Shown: positions 25,505 through 35,226, counted from the first letter of the stretch. The stretch: 42,923 nucleotides of DNA from an uncultured Gemmatimonadota bacterium (GCA_946480295.1 CAMLIT010000023.1:1-42923), one strand, 5' to 3'. Notes: generated by a model from the letters alone, not told the origin. Numbers and translations are program-made.

Positions 25505-25718
25505 GGGGCGAGGGTCGAGGGTCGAGGGTCGAGAGGCGGGGCGAGTGGTGAGTGGTGAGTGGCGAGATGGAGCTGATTCGGCTTCGAAGCTTCATCTCGC
25601 CACTCGCCCCTCGAGGCACTGACGGGAACGGGAACGAGTCGCGGCATGACTATTTCCTAGTTCCTGTCTCACTAGTCACTGCGTTGCTCGACCCTCGACC
25701 GTCGACCCTCGACCCTGG
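25505..25718. repeat. heptamer-armed palindromic repeat, core B copy 1
   Basis: This fills the 222-bp gap between thrA and the NRAMP-like gene. The left arm is one GGGGCGA and three GGGTCGA (25505-25532), then GTGGTGA, GTGGTGA, GTGGCGA (25545-25565). Core 25564-25599 is a 36-bp palindrome (GAGATGGAGC...GCTTCATCTC). The right part has CCACTCG, then CTAGTTC-type 7-nt steps (about 25650-25675), then CCCTCGA-type units (about 25687-25715) ending four bases before the next start codon. The core may also act as a terminator for thrA. Confidence 0.8.
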
Positions 25719-25721
25719 AGC

Positions 25722-27005
25722 ATGCCCGGACGCCGAAAGGGAATCAGGAAGCTCGTCGCCGTTCTGGGCCCCGGCCTCGTCACCGGCGCGGCCGACGACG
25801 ATCCGGCGGGGATCACGACGTACTCCCAGGCGGGGGCGCAGTTCCGGTACGGGCTCCTCTGGACCGTCCTCCTCCAGATCCCGCTCATGTCGGCGGTGCA
25901 GCTCATGTCCGGGCGCATCGGCCAGGTCGCCGGGAAGAACCTCGCCCAGGTCATCGCCGAACGATTCCCGCGCTGGGTGCTCTGGGGCGTCTGCGTCCTC
26001 TTCATCGTCGCCAACACCTTCACCGCGGGCGCCGACATCGCCGGCATCGCCGCGGGGGTGCACCTGCTCGTCGGCGCCCCGGCGGCGATCGTCGCGGCCG
26101 TCGTCACCCTCGGCCTCGTCGTGGTGCTCGTCTTCGGCAGCTACACGATGATCCGCGAGGTGCTGAAGTGGCTCACCGTCGCGCTGTTCGCGTACGTCCT
26201 CGCCGGCCTGCTCGCGCGGCCGGACTGGGGGATGGTGCTGCGGCGCACCTTCGTCCCCGGCATCACCTGGTCGACCGCGTACCTCTCGATGTTCGTCGCC
26301 GTGTTCGGGACGACGATCACGCCGTATCTCTTCGTCTGGCAGTCGGCCGAGGAGGTCGCGGACCAGAAGGAGGCGGGGAAGCGGACGCTCGCGCAGCGGC
26401 GGGGCGCGACGCGGCAGGAGCTGCGCGAGGTGGAGGAGGACACGATCGCCGGCATGGCCGTGTCGCAGCTCATCGGCTACTTCATCATCATCGCCGCGGG
26501 GGCGACGCTCTGGCCGGCGGGGGTGCACGACATCTCCTCCGCGTCGCAGGCGGCGCAGTCGCTCCAGCCGATCGGCGGCGGGATCGGGAAGATCCTCTTC
26601 TCGCTCGGCCTCGTCGGCACGGGGCTGCTCGCCGTCCCCACGCTCACCGGCTCGTCGGCGTACGTGCTCGCCGCGGTGAAGGGGTGGCCCGTCGGGATCC
26701 AGGAGCGGGCGGCGAAGGCGAAACAGTTCTACTGGGCGCTCGCCGTGACGACGGTGATCGCCGGCGCGATCGCGATGGCGGGGAAGAGCGCGATGAAGCT
26801 CCTCGTCGCGTCGGCGGTGCTCAACGGCCTCCTCGCGCCGCCCCTGCTCGTGCTCCTGCTCATCGTGTCGAACGACGAGCGCGTGCTCGGCGAGCACACC
26901 AACGGCTGGCTGGCGAACTCGTTAGGCGTGCTCGCCACGGCGATCATGACGGTGGCCGCGGCGTGGCTCGCCGTCGTGTGGGTGTCGTCGAGGCTGGCTG
27001 GCTGA
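25722..27005 (+). CDS. NRAMP-family-like divalent metal transporter with atypical metal-site motifs
   Basis: A 427-residue polytopic membrane protein with about 11 hydrophobic helices, a proton-coupled divalent cation transporter fold (LeuT-like). In TM1 the canonical D-P-G-N metal motif is DDDPAGITTYSQAG. In TM6 the A/M-M-P-H motif is replaced by TTITPYLFVWQSAEEV, so the Met and His ligands are missing. This pattern is typical of the divergent bacterial NRAMP-like branch, some of which transport magnesium rather than manganese or iron. Selectivity is therefore open. The ATG 25722 comes directly after a heptamer array, with only GGAG very close upstream. It has a TTA codon in CGTTAGGC at 26920-26927. 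Confidence 0.88.
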   Translation: MPGRRKGIRKLVAVLGPGLVTGAADDDPAGITTYSQAGAQFRYGLLWTVLLQIPLMSAVQLMSGRIGQVAGKNLAQVIAERFPRWVLWGVCVLFIVANTFTAGADIAGIAAGVHLLVGAPAAIVAAVVTLGLVVVLVFGSYTMIREVLKWLTVALFAYVLAGLLARPDWGMVLRRTFVPGITWSTAYLSMFVAVFGTTITPYLFVWQSAEEVADQKEAGKRTLAQRRGATRQELREVEEDTIAGMAVSQLIGYFIIIAAGATLWPAGVHDISSASQAAQSLQPIGGGIGKILFSLGLVGTGLLAVPTLTGSSAYVLAAVKGWPVGIQERAAKAKQFYWALAVTTVIAGAIAMAGKSAMKLLVASAVLNGLLAPPLLVLLLIVSNDERVLGEHTNGWLANSLGVLATAIMTVAAAWLAVVWVSSRLAG

Positions 27006-27082
27006 TCGGCGCGCTCTCGCGCCTGTCCGTCGCGCGGCCCGTCCCCTGCACCGCTCGACCTCCGGTACAACGGGAGGATCGC

Positions 27083-27451
27083 ATGGCCGATCGAAACGAG
27101 CAGAAGGACCGCGACGACCGGAACGACGAGGGCATCGCCAGGGACGCCGCCGACAAGCGCGAGAGCGGCGAACCCGGCGGCGGCGCCGGCCGCCGCGACG
27201 ACGTCGGCCACTCCGGCGTCTACCCGATGTCCGGCACCGAGCGCCCGAAGGGCCACGCCGAGCTCCGGACGGAAGCCGAGTGGGGCCAGGGCGACCGCGG
27301 CGCCGCCGGCTACGAGGACTCGGGCAGCTCGGAGCTGGACGGGGAGCTGCTCAAGCGGATAGAACAGGGTCGAGGGTCGACGGGCGAGGGTCGAGGGTCG
27401 ACCGGCGAGGGTCGAGGGTCGACGGGCGAGGGTCGAGGGTCGAAGGGCTGA
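27083..27451 (+). CDS. small hydrophilic protein with heptamer-encoded C-terminus
   Basis: A 122-residue, strongly charged, probably disordered protein beginning MADRNEQKDRDDRNDEG. ATG 27083 is preceded by GGGAGGAT. A moderately conserved-looking middle (HSGVYPMSGTERPKGHAELR, WGQGDRG) suggests a real gene of unknown function. The last 28 or so residues are three 7-residue repeats, GRGSTGE, plus GRGSKG. They are encoded exactly by the 84-bp array of twelve 7-nt units at 27367-27450. The stop codon falls at the end of the array, so the native C-terminus has probably been replaced or extended by the repeat. Confidence 0.7.
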   Translation: MADRNEQKDRDDRNDEGIARDAADKRESGEPGGGAGRRDDVGHSGVYPMSGTERPKGHAELRTEAEWGQGDRGAAGYEDSGSSELDGELLKRIEQGRGSTGEGRGSTGEGRGSTGEGRGSKG

Positions 27452-27580
27452 GGGTCGAGAGAGGGGCGAGTGGAGAGTGGCGAGATGAAGCCTCGATGCC
27501 GAAGCTGCTCCATCTCGCCACTCACCCCTCGACCCTCGCCACTCAAAGTCTCGACCCTCGACCCTCGACCCTCGCCCCTA
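27367..27580. repeat. heptamer-armed palindromic repeat, core B copy 2 (inverted)
   Basis: 27367-27450 is twelve 7-nt units in a 21-nt super-period (GGGTCGA, GGGTCGA, CGGGCGA or CCGGCGA). A GTGGAGA, GTGGCGA stretch follows, then core 27482-27517, a 36-bp palindrome. Its reverse complement matches the core at 25564-25599 at 32 of 36 positions. The right arm has CCACTCA and CCCTCGA units to about 27575, and the next gene's stop lies at its edge. Confidence 0.82.
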
Positions 27581-28750
27581 CTGATACTGTATGTACACCG
27601 GCCGCGGGAACAGCTTCAGCACGTCCGCGGGGCTCATCAGCTTCGTCCCGCTCTTCGTGTCGTTGTGATAGAAGAGCTTGAAGCCGGTGTACTCGACCGG
27701 GTGCTTGTAGATGTACGCCTTGTACGAGCCGCGCTTCAGCGAGGGCGGGCCCCAGCCGTCCATGTCGATCACGATCTGCACCCGCGGGTCGAGCTTGATG
27801 TCCTCCGAGTGCGTGAGCATGTGCCGCGTGAAGCGGTGCACGACGAGCACCTTCGGCGGCAGCGAGTCCGCCGTCACCAGGCTGTCGAGCAGCGCCGACG
27901 CGTAGTTCACGTCGGCCGCGTCGAAGGTGCCGATCACCTTGCCCGGCGCCTGGCCGTGCTTCATCGAGAACTCCGGGTCGATCGCCAGCTCGACGTCCGG
28001 CCGCTTCAGGAAGGGGATCAGCCGCGGCAGCTCCTCCTGCAGCGTGCTCTTCCCCACCTGCACGTCCAGGAACAGGAGCGCGTTCCGCTGCTGCGCCCAT
28101 GAGTACACGCGCTCGATCAGCGAGTCGGTCATGCGCAGGCGGTACTTCCCGTCGCGCCCCGGGCTCCCCTGCGCGACGACGGCGATGAGCTGGAGCGCGG
28201 GCTGGACCGGCGTCGCCGGATCCGCCTCCTCCCACGCGTGCACCTCGCTGTCGAGCTTCGCCAGCATGCGATCGGGCGGGAGCTTGCCGAGGATCCCCAT
28301 CCGCTTCGACAGCGGGTTGCCGTAGAACGCGACGATGCGCTTCGTCGGCAGGATCGAGCCGGGGAGGAGCGGCGGCGGGGTCACCGGCCAGACGAGCGCG
28401 GGCTTCGCGCGCGTCGAGTCGGACCCCGCGTGGTGCTTCCGCGACCGATGCTTCCTCGTCGGCTTCGCTGGGGGCGTGTCCGCCGTCGCCGCCTTGCCGG
28501 AGTCGTTCACGGCGAGCGGGCGCGTGCTGTCGGAGGTCCCGTCCATCGCACGGTGCGCCGTGGCGCCGCCGCTGTCCACCGCGCCCGGCAGCGACCGCTG
28601 CGCGGCCGCGCGGGCGCTGTCGTCGGCACGCGGGCGCGTCGTGTCGGACGCGGACCGGGTCGTGTCCTGGGCGGCGACGGCGCCGGCCGTACCTAACGAG
28701 AGGGCGCAGACGAGGGCGAGCGCGCCAGCGCGCGCACGACGGATGGGCAT
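27578..28750 (-). CDS. exported protein of unknown function
   Basis: A 390-residue exported protein with a signal peptide ending VAAQD (about residue 28). A low-complexity linker rich in Asp, Ser, Thr, Arg and Lys follows (about 28-120, including RKHRSRKHH). The folded domain (about 130-390) contains VAFYGNPLSKRMGILG, then PALQLIAVVAQGSPGRDGKYR, LFLDVQVGKS, ELAIDPEFSMKHGQ and IDMDGWGPP. Acidic residues at strand ends suggest a TIM-barrel-like fold, but I do not recognise the family. Starts at 28750 and 28777 are both possible; neither has a clear Shine-Dalgarno. The stop sits within the heptamer region. It has a TTA codon within the complement of CCTAACG at 28692-28698. Confidence 0.75.
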   Translation of the reverse strand: MPIRRARAGALALVCALSLGTAGAVAAQDTTRSASDTTRPRADDSARAAAQRSLPGAVDSGGATAHRAMDGTSDSTRPLAVNDSGKAATADTPPAKPTRKHRSRKHHAGSDSTRAKPALVWPVTPPPLLPGSILPTKRIVAFYGNPLSKRMGILGKLPPDRMLAKLDSEVHAWEEADPATPVQPALQLIAVVAQGSPGRDGKYRLRMTDSLIERVYSWAQQRNALLFLDVQVGKSTLQEELPRLIPFLKRPDVELAIDPEFSMKHGQAPGKVIGTFDAADVNYASALLDSLVTADSLPPKVLVVHRFTRHMLTHSEDIKLDPRVQIVIDMDGWGPPSLKRGSYKAYIYKHPVEYTGFKLFYHNDTKSGTKLMSPADVLKLFPRPVYIQYQ

Positions 28751-28829
28751 GGTCGACAGGCGTGAGGATGGGATCATGTAACCTACTACCCCATCACGCG
28801 CCTCCGTTTCGCTTCTGGTCGCGGATTTT

Positions 28830-28847
28830 TCGTGACGGGGATCACGA
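28830..28847. promoter_or_regulatory. small inverted repeat between divergent genes
   Basis: TCGTGA (28830-28835) and TCACGA (28842-28847) form a perfect 6-bp dyad with a 6-bp centre, in the gap between the divergent genes starting at 28750 and 28944. Operator function is a guess from position. Confidence 0.3.
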
Positions 28848-28943
28848 GGCCGGACCGTATCGTGCATCCGTCCGCTTCCGGCTGGAACGCCCGCGCCCGT
28901 CGCTCGTCGTTCCATGGTCCGGAACGAGAGACGGAGGCTGTTC

Positions 28944-29366
28944 ATGCAGATGGATGGTCCGCTCGGCTTCATCTCGGCGCTGCTCCTGCGCGCCCTCGCG
29001 GTCGGCCTGCTCCTCGGCTACGGCCACCGCGCCGTGGGCAGCCAGCGCCGGCGCCTCGCCTGGCTCATCGGCGTCGGCGTCGCCGCCGGGCTCACCCTCG
29101 CCGAGCGGTTCTGGCCGGCCTTCCACGACGACGTGTTCATCCTCTGGGCGGCGCTGTGCATCGCCCTCGGCGGCCTCGTCCCGACCTTCGTCGCCGCGGC
29201 CGTCCTCGACCGCAAGACGGTGCTCGTGCGCGACGACGTCGGCTGGATGGTCGACGACCGCCCGCTCTCGAAGCGCACGTCGCGCGCGATGGCCGGCTAC
29301 CTCATCGCCGCAGCGCCCGGGGCGGCGGTGCTGGTGTATGGGTTGAGGCCGCTGCTGGTGAGGTAG
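28944..29366 (+). CDS. small membrane protein of unknown function
   Basis: A 140-residue protein with four likely transmembrane helices: about 6-24 (FISALLLRALAVGLLLGYG), 36-52, 62-86 and 120-140. A short, charged cytoplasmic segment RKTVLVRDDVGWMVDDRPLSKR lies between helices 3 and 4. ATG 28944 is chosen because GGAGG lies 6 bases upstream; an ATG at 28914 is in frame without one. A 7-bp inverted repeat (28907-28913 / 28921-28927) precedes the ribosome site. I recognise no family, and no neighbour gives a functional clue. Confidence 0.68.
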   Translation: MQMDGPLGFISALLLRALAVGLLLGYGHRAVGSQRRRLAWLIGVGVAAGLTLAERFWPAFHDDVFILWAALCIALGGLVPTFVAAAVLDRKTVLVRDDVGWMVDDRPLSKRTSRAMAGYLIAAAPGAAVLVYGLRPLLVR

Positions 29367-29373
29367 GCGGGGG

Positions 29374-29510
29374 GCGGAACGCCGAACGCGGAACGCCGTC
29401 GTTGGTCGTTGGTCGTTGGTCATTGGCGAGCCGCTCGGGATGCCACCAGAAGCGTCCCGAGCGGCTGGCCAACTACCAATGACCAACGACCAACGGCGTC
29501 GTTGCCGGCC
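29374..29510. repeat. heptamer-armed palindromic repeat, core A copy 2
   Basis: Three GCSGAAC units (29374-29394), then GTTGGTC x3 and ATTGGCG (29401-29428). The palindromic core GCCGCTCGGGATGC / GCGTCCCGAGCGGC follows (29430-29443 / 29452-29465, 14-bp stem with one wobble). The right arm is GGCCAAC, TACCAAT, GACCAAC, GACCAAC (29467-29494). The 17-base block starting TGGCGAGCC is identical to that of the copy near 8167. The element occupies nearly the whole gap between 29366 and 29532. Confidence 0.82.
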
Positions 29511-29531
29511 CCGGTCATCCGGCAACCGCTT

Positions 29532-30269
29532 TCAGGCCCTGAACAGCTTCTTCTCGTACACCTCCCTGATCCCCGTCCCGTCCCACACGTACACCAGGTG
29601 CCGGGACTGCTTGCAGGCGGTGATCGCCGGGGGCCGTAGCACCGCGACGCACTCGCCGCCCGGGTCGCGCACGCTGTCGAAGGCCAGCCCCCACGAGCGT
29701 GCGGCGTGCAGGCGCACCGCGAGCGCGCGCGAGGCGGTGTAGTCGTCGGGGTCGTAGATCGCCGGGTACGCGTCGGCGAGGCCGCGCACGTCGTGCAGCT
29801 CGGCGGCGACGTTCGCCTGCAGCACGCGCATGTCGAGCTCGATCGGCGGCTCCTTCGTCGCCGCGAGGAAGCGCGCGCGGTGGTACTTCGTCTCCGCGAC
29901 GGCCGTGTGCAGCGTGTGCGCGGCGTACCAGGCGCCGAAGTTCCCCGTCGAGAAGCGTCCGCCGGGGCCGGCGACGTGGGTGAAGGGCGCCATGATCCAC
30001 GTCGCGCCCGGCCCGGTGACGCGGTCCGCCGGATCCACGAGGGCGAGGTCCCCCACCTGCTCGCGGATGCGCACGTTCGTCAGCGCCTCGACGGCGAACA
30101 CCGCCTCGAGGTCGGCCGGATCGGCCACGCGCTCGAAGAGGTCCACCGGCGGGAAGCGGCTCGGGATGACGCGATAGCAGGGGCGCCACGCGACCGGCCG
30201 CAGGGGTGGTACGAAGGTCGCCAGCGGCTCCGCGGAGCCCGGCGGCGTCGCGCGCTTACGGCCAGCCAC
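29532..30269 (-). CDS. RES-domain toxin (NAD+ phosphorylase-type)
   Basis: A 245-residue RES-domain protein, the toxin of RES/Xre type II systems, which kills or arrests cells by degrading NAD+ (established for MbcT and related toxins). The name-giving residues are in place: Arg33 in CYRVIPSRF, Glu in AVAETKYHRARF (about residue 127), and Ser in GLAFDSVRDPGG (about 195). The GTG start at 30269 overlaps the end of the antitoxin gene by 14 bp, the usual coupled arrangement. It is longer than the compact members because of an N-terminal stretch of about 25 residues. It appears intact. Confidence 0.92.
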   Translation of the reverse strand: MAGRKRATPPGSAEPLATFVPPLRPVAWRPCYRVIPSRFPPVDLFERVADPADLEAVFAVEALTNVRIREQVGDLALVDPADRVTGPGATWIMAPFTHVAGPGGRFSTGNFGAWYAAHTLHTAVAETKYHRARFLAATKEPPIELDMRVLQANVAAELHDVRGLADAYPAIYDPDDYTASRALAVRLHAARSWGLAFDSVRDPGGECVAVLRPPAITACKQSRHLVYVWDGTGIREVYEKKLFRA

Positions 30270-30660
30270 CGCGCTGCGCGTCGAGGTACTGCCGCACGAG
30301 GAAGAGGTCGGCGACGTTGCCCGAGAGCATGACGTCGAGCGCCGAGCGGCCGTTGAAGAGCGGCGCGGCGTTCGGGCGCTTCACCCACGCGTCGGCGGCG
30401 GCGGGATCGGGGAGGAGGATCTGGAGCGCCTTGTAGATGCCGAGGAGGTACGAGAGGCGCTCGAGGAGGTCGCGCGACACGGTGCCGACGGCGCCCCCCT
30501 TCCACTTGTAGAAGGTGGAGGGGGCGGGGCTGCCGAGGAGGGTGCGGGCCTCCTCGGCGGAGAGGCGCCAGGCCTCGGCGATGCGGAAGAAGGTGCGCAG
30601 GGCGCCTGGGGCGAGCTCGGCGGCCGACGGGGCGCGGGCCGGGCGGGGTGCTGGCATCAT
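30256..30660 (-). CDS. Xre/MbcA/ParS-type antitoxin (DUF2384)
   Basis: A 134-residue antitoxin. The N-terminal helical HTH-like part (about 20-75, with LSAEEARTLLGSPAPSTFYKWKGG) precedes the C-terminal DUF2384 (MbcA/ParS) domain, recognisable from PNAAPLFNGRSALDVML. The C-terminal tail GNVADLFLVRQYLDAQ should insert into the RES toxin active site. It is the first gene of the pair. Tandem ATG codons occur at the start (30660 and 30657). Part of the operator palindrome doubles as the ribosome-binding region (GGAG). Confidence 0.92.
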   Translation of the reverse strand: MMPAPRPARAPSAAELAPGALRTFFRIAEAWRLSAEEARTLLGSPAPSTFYKWKGGAVGTVSRDLLERLSYLLGIYKALQILLPDPAAADAWVKRPNAAPLFNGRSALDVMLSGNVADLFLVRQYLDAQRGGWP

Positions 30661-30662
30661 GT

Positions 30663-30712
30663 CTCCATATGGAGGACAGCATCACGATACTCCATATCGG
30701 GAGAACGGGCAA
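30663..30712 (-). promoter_or_regulatory. promoter and operator of the RES/Xre operon
   Basis: Minus-strand TTGCCC (30712-30707) and TATCGT (30689-30684) have a 17-bp spacer. A perfect 12-bp palindrome CTCCATATGGAG (30663-30674) sits between the -10 and the start codon. A related imperfect copy CTCCATAT...GGGAG (30690-30703) sits in the spacer, offset by 27 bp. The antitoxin probably binds both. Confidence 0.72.
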
Positions 30713-30731
30713 GAGCGCGCCCCGCCCCCGC

Positions 30732-30783
30732 TTGCCATAGGGGGCGGGGGTATGTAGGATTCACTCATACCCCCGAGGGGTAT
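30732..30783 (+). promoter_or_regulatory. copper operon promoter with CsoR-type operator
   Basis: TTGCCA (30732-30737) and TAGGAT (30755-30760) have a 17-bp spacer. Just downstream, ATACCCC-CGA-GGGGTAT (30767-30783) is a perfect 7-bp dyad with a G/C-tract of the form recognised by CsoR-family repressors. A further G-tract (30740-30750) lies in the spacer. A csoR homologue is the last gene of the operon, so feedback control by copper is inferred. Confidence 0.8.
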
Positions 30784-30803
30784 CCAGCCACAGGAGAGGA
30801 GCC

Positions 30804-31016
30804 ATGACGGAGAAGATGACGCTCGAGATCGGCGGCATGAGCTGCGGCCACTGCGTCGGCGCCGTGCGCAAGGCGCTCGAGAAGGTCCCCGGCGTGAAGG
30901 TCGACGACGTCCAGATCGGCCGCGCGACCGTCGAGTACGACCCCGCGCAGGTGAAGGACACGGCGATCCGCGACGCGGTCGACGACGCCGGCTACGAGCT
31001 CGTCGCGGCCCGGTGA
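30804..31016 (+). CDS. copZ: copper chaperone, heavy-metal-associated domain
   Basis: A 70-residue HMA-domain metallochaperone of the CopZ/Atx1 type. The Cu(I) motif GGMSCGHC has Cys14 and Cys17, followed by the beta-alpha-beta-beta-alpha-beta fold through VKVDDVQIGRATVEYD to [11 protein letters not shown]. It should carry Cu(I) to the CopA ATPase encoded downstream. A strong AGGAGAGGAG precedes ATG 30804. It is first in the operon directly behind the CsoR-type operator. Its stop overlaps the start of the next small ORF (GTGA). Confidence 0.93.
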   Translation: MTEKMTLEIGGMSCGHCVGAVRKALEKVPGVKVDDVQIGRATVEYDPAQVKDTAIRDAVDDAGYELVAAR

Positions 31017-31139
31017 CCGGCGCCGACTGGGTCGTCCTCGCCGCCGGCGCGGCGGCCATCGCCTGGGTCAACTGGTACTTCTTCAAGAGCAGTGACCGCA
31101 GTGGGCGAGGAAAGAGTAGTGGAGTGGAGGAGCACCACC

Positions 31140-31147
<8 letters not shown>
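31013..31147 (+). CDS. small single-pass membrane protein between copZ and copA
   Basis: A 44-residue ORF from GTG 31013 (overlapping the copZ stop as GTGA) to TGA 31147 (overlapping the copA start as ATGGCTGA). It has one clear transmembrane segment, [20 protein letters not shown] (residues 5-24), then a basic and His-containing tail ending EEHHHG. The tight overlaps at both ends argue that it is translated. The membrane segment looks like the N-terminal anchor of cupredoxin-type proteins found in some copper operons, but here no cupredoxin domain follows. It may be a truncated relic or a stand-alone small regulator or metal-binding subunit of CopA; that is inference. Confidence 0.65.
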
Positions 31148-33652
<2,505 letters not shown>

Positions 33653-33656
<4 letters not shown>

Positions 33657-34063
33657 CGGCCCGGGCATCGCATAAAGCGGAAGGCGGAGAGCGGAAAGCG
33701 GAGAGCGGACAGCGGAAGGCGGAGAGCGTGCCTCGGACCCACACGACCCCCTGCCCCTGCGGCGATGACGGCGTGCGCCACGCCATCGCCGTCGACCCGG
33801 CGATCAAGGAGCGCAACCTCAAGCGGCTCCGGCGCATCGAGGGGCAGGTGCGCGGGCTGCAGAAGATGGTCGAGGAGGAGCGCTACTGCGCCGACGTCAT
33901 GACACAGATCTCGTCGGTGCACGAGGCGCTGCGCGCGGTGGGGAAGGAGCTGATGCGGAACCACCTCAAGCACTGCGCGGCGCAGGCGATTCGGTCGAGC
34001 GACGACGCGGCGGAGACGACGTACGACGAGCTGGTGGAGCTGATGTTCCGCCACGCCCGCTAG
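33653..34063 (+). CDS. csoR: CsoR-family copper-sensing repressor with repeat-encoded N-terminal extension
   Basis: A 136-residue member of the CsoR/RcnR (DUF156) family. The copper-binding triad matches Mycobacterium CsoR in spacing: Cys79 (RYCADVM), His104 and Cys108 (HLKHC), 25 and 4 residues apart. The helical core starts at [20 protein letters not shown]. The start codon overlaps the copA stop (ATGA). About 43 residues precede the usual N-terminus; 19 of them, [18 protein letters not shown], are encoded by eight 7-nt units. It closes the copper operon and probably binds the dyad at 30767-30783, releasing when Cu(I) binds. Confidence 0.92.
33674..33729. repeat. heptamer array inside csoR
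   Basis: Eight consecutive 7-nt units of pattern A-A/G/C-A/G-G-C-G-G (AAAGCGG, AAGGCGG, AGAGCGG, AAAGCGG, AGAGCGG, ACAGCGG, AAGGCGG, AGAGCGT). The array is 56 bp and gives a 7-residue protein period. Confidence 0.88.
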
Positions 34064-35226
34064 CCGACCGCCTCTTGGACCGGCACGGCGGCTCCGACGT
34101 CGACGGAATGGAGGAGGGCGGCGGGCGCGGCGATCGGGCGGCCGCGCAGCCGCTTTCGCATCGGCTCCTCGATCCAGCGGTAGACGACGAGCGCCGCGAC
34201 CGTCGCGCCGATCGCGCACGCGACCCGGAACGCCAGTGACGTGGCGTCCACGCCGATGCGCTTGGCGATGCTCGCGGATGCCGCGACCAACGGCACGTGA
34301 AGGATGTACAGCGCGTAGCTGGCCTCGCCGAGCCGCACCATCAGCGGATGCCGGAGCAGGCGATGCAGGAGCCCGTCGCCGCTGGCGAGGGCGAGGATGA
34401 GCAACGCGAACAGCGGCGTGAGGATGCCGGTGTCGAGCATCACGTAGGGGATGTCGAGCGGCAGCGCGAGGACGAGCAGGACGGCGGCGAACGCGGGCAG
34501 TGCCAGGCGGCTCAAGGACCTGCCGCGGCCACGCAGATACCACTGACCGGCGAGCACGCCGAGCAGGAATTGCGGAAGCTGAACCGCCGGATCGAACTTC
34601 ACCACGAACAGCCAGAACGCGTGGTCGTACACCGTGCCGGCTCCGATGCCATCGGGATTCAGCCGGAGGTAGAGCATCGGCGCGACCAGCGCGATCGCCC
34701 AGGCGCCGAACATCAGGAAGGCGAGATGCCGATCCCTGCGCGCCGCCGCCCAGGTCGCGAGCACCGGGAAGAGCAGGTAGAAGAAGGCTTCGGCGGAGAG
34801 CGACCACCCCGGACAGTTCCACGAGCAGGCCGCGCTCGGAACCCAGGACTGCAGGAGCGCGGGCGCGAGGAGTGCCGGAGCGACGAGTGGACTTCCGGCG
34901 CGAATGACCTCGCGGAGGAAGAACGGCAGCGCGAGCACGAGCCCGATCACGTAGACCGGGTAGATTCGCGCGAAGCGAGCCCGCCAGAACGCCCGCCGGT
35001 CGATGGTCGGGGACGGGCTTCCATCCAGGTACGTGTACGCGAGAATGAACCCCGAGAGGACGAAGAACAGCCCCACCCCGACGTAGCCGCGACCGACCAG
35101 TCGCTGCAACGGGTGATTCTCCGGCTGATGCAGCGGTCGTACATGGAAGGCGACGACCAGGAGAGCGGCGAGATAGCGGAGACCCGTGAGGGGCGGCAGT
35201 TGCGGCTTGCGGGCTGGTTTCGACAT
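34060..35226 (-). CDS. acyltransferase family 3 membrane protein
   Basis: A 388-residue integral membrane acyltransferase (acyltransferase 3 / OafA-like superfamily), which transfers acyl groups to sugars of envelope or exported glycans. It has the family opening LTGLRYLAALLVVAFHVRP with the membrane-embedded His-Arg pair, then GYVGVGLFFVLSGFILAYTY. About ten hydrophobic helices follow, with LGEASYALYILHVPL near 300. Start 35226 is chosen as the first Met before the domain (MSKPARKPQ). It ends convergently with csoR, with overlapping stop codons, and is divergent from the YdcF-like gene. The acceptor is unknown. Confidence 0.9.
   Translation of the reverse strand: MSKPARKPQLPPLTGLRYLAALLVVAFHVRPLHQPENHPLQRLVGRGYVGVGLFFVLSGFILAYTYLDGSPSPTIDRRAFWRARFARIYPVYVIGLVLALPFFLREVIRAGSPLVAPALLAPALLQSWVPSAACSWNCPGWSLSAEAFFYLLFPVLATWAAARRDRHLAFLMFGAWAIALVAPMLYLRLNPDGIGAGTVYDHAFWLFVVKFDPAVQLPQFLLGVLAGQWYLRGRGRSLSRLALPAFAAVLLVLALPLDIPYVMLDTGILTPLFALLILALASGDGLLHRLLRHPLMVRLGEASYALYILHVPLVAASASIAKRIGVDATSLAFRVACAIGATVAALVVYRWIEEPMRKRLRGRPIAAPAALLHSVDVGAAVPVQEAVG

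Noticed and set aside
25505..27580. CRISPR array
   Set aside because: The units are 7 nt and contiguous with no spacers, and no cas genes are present.
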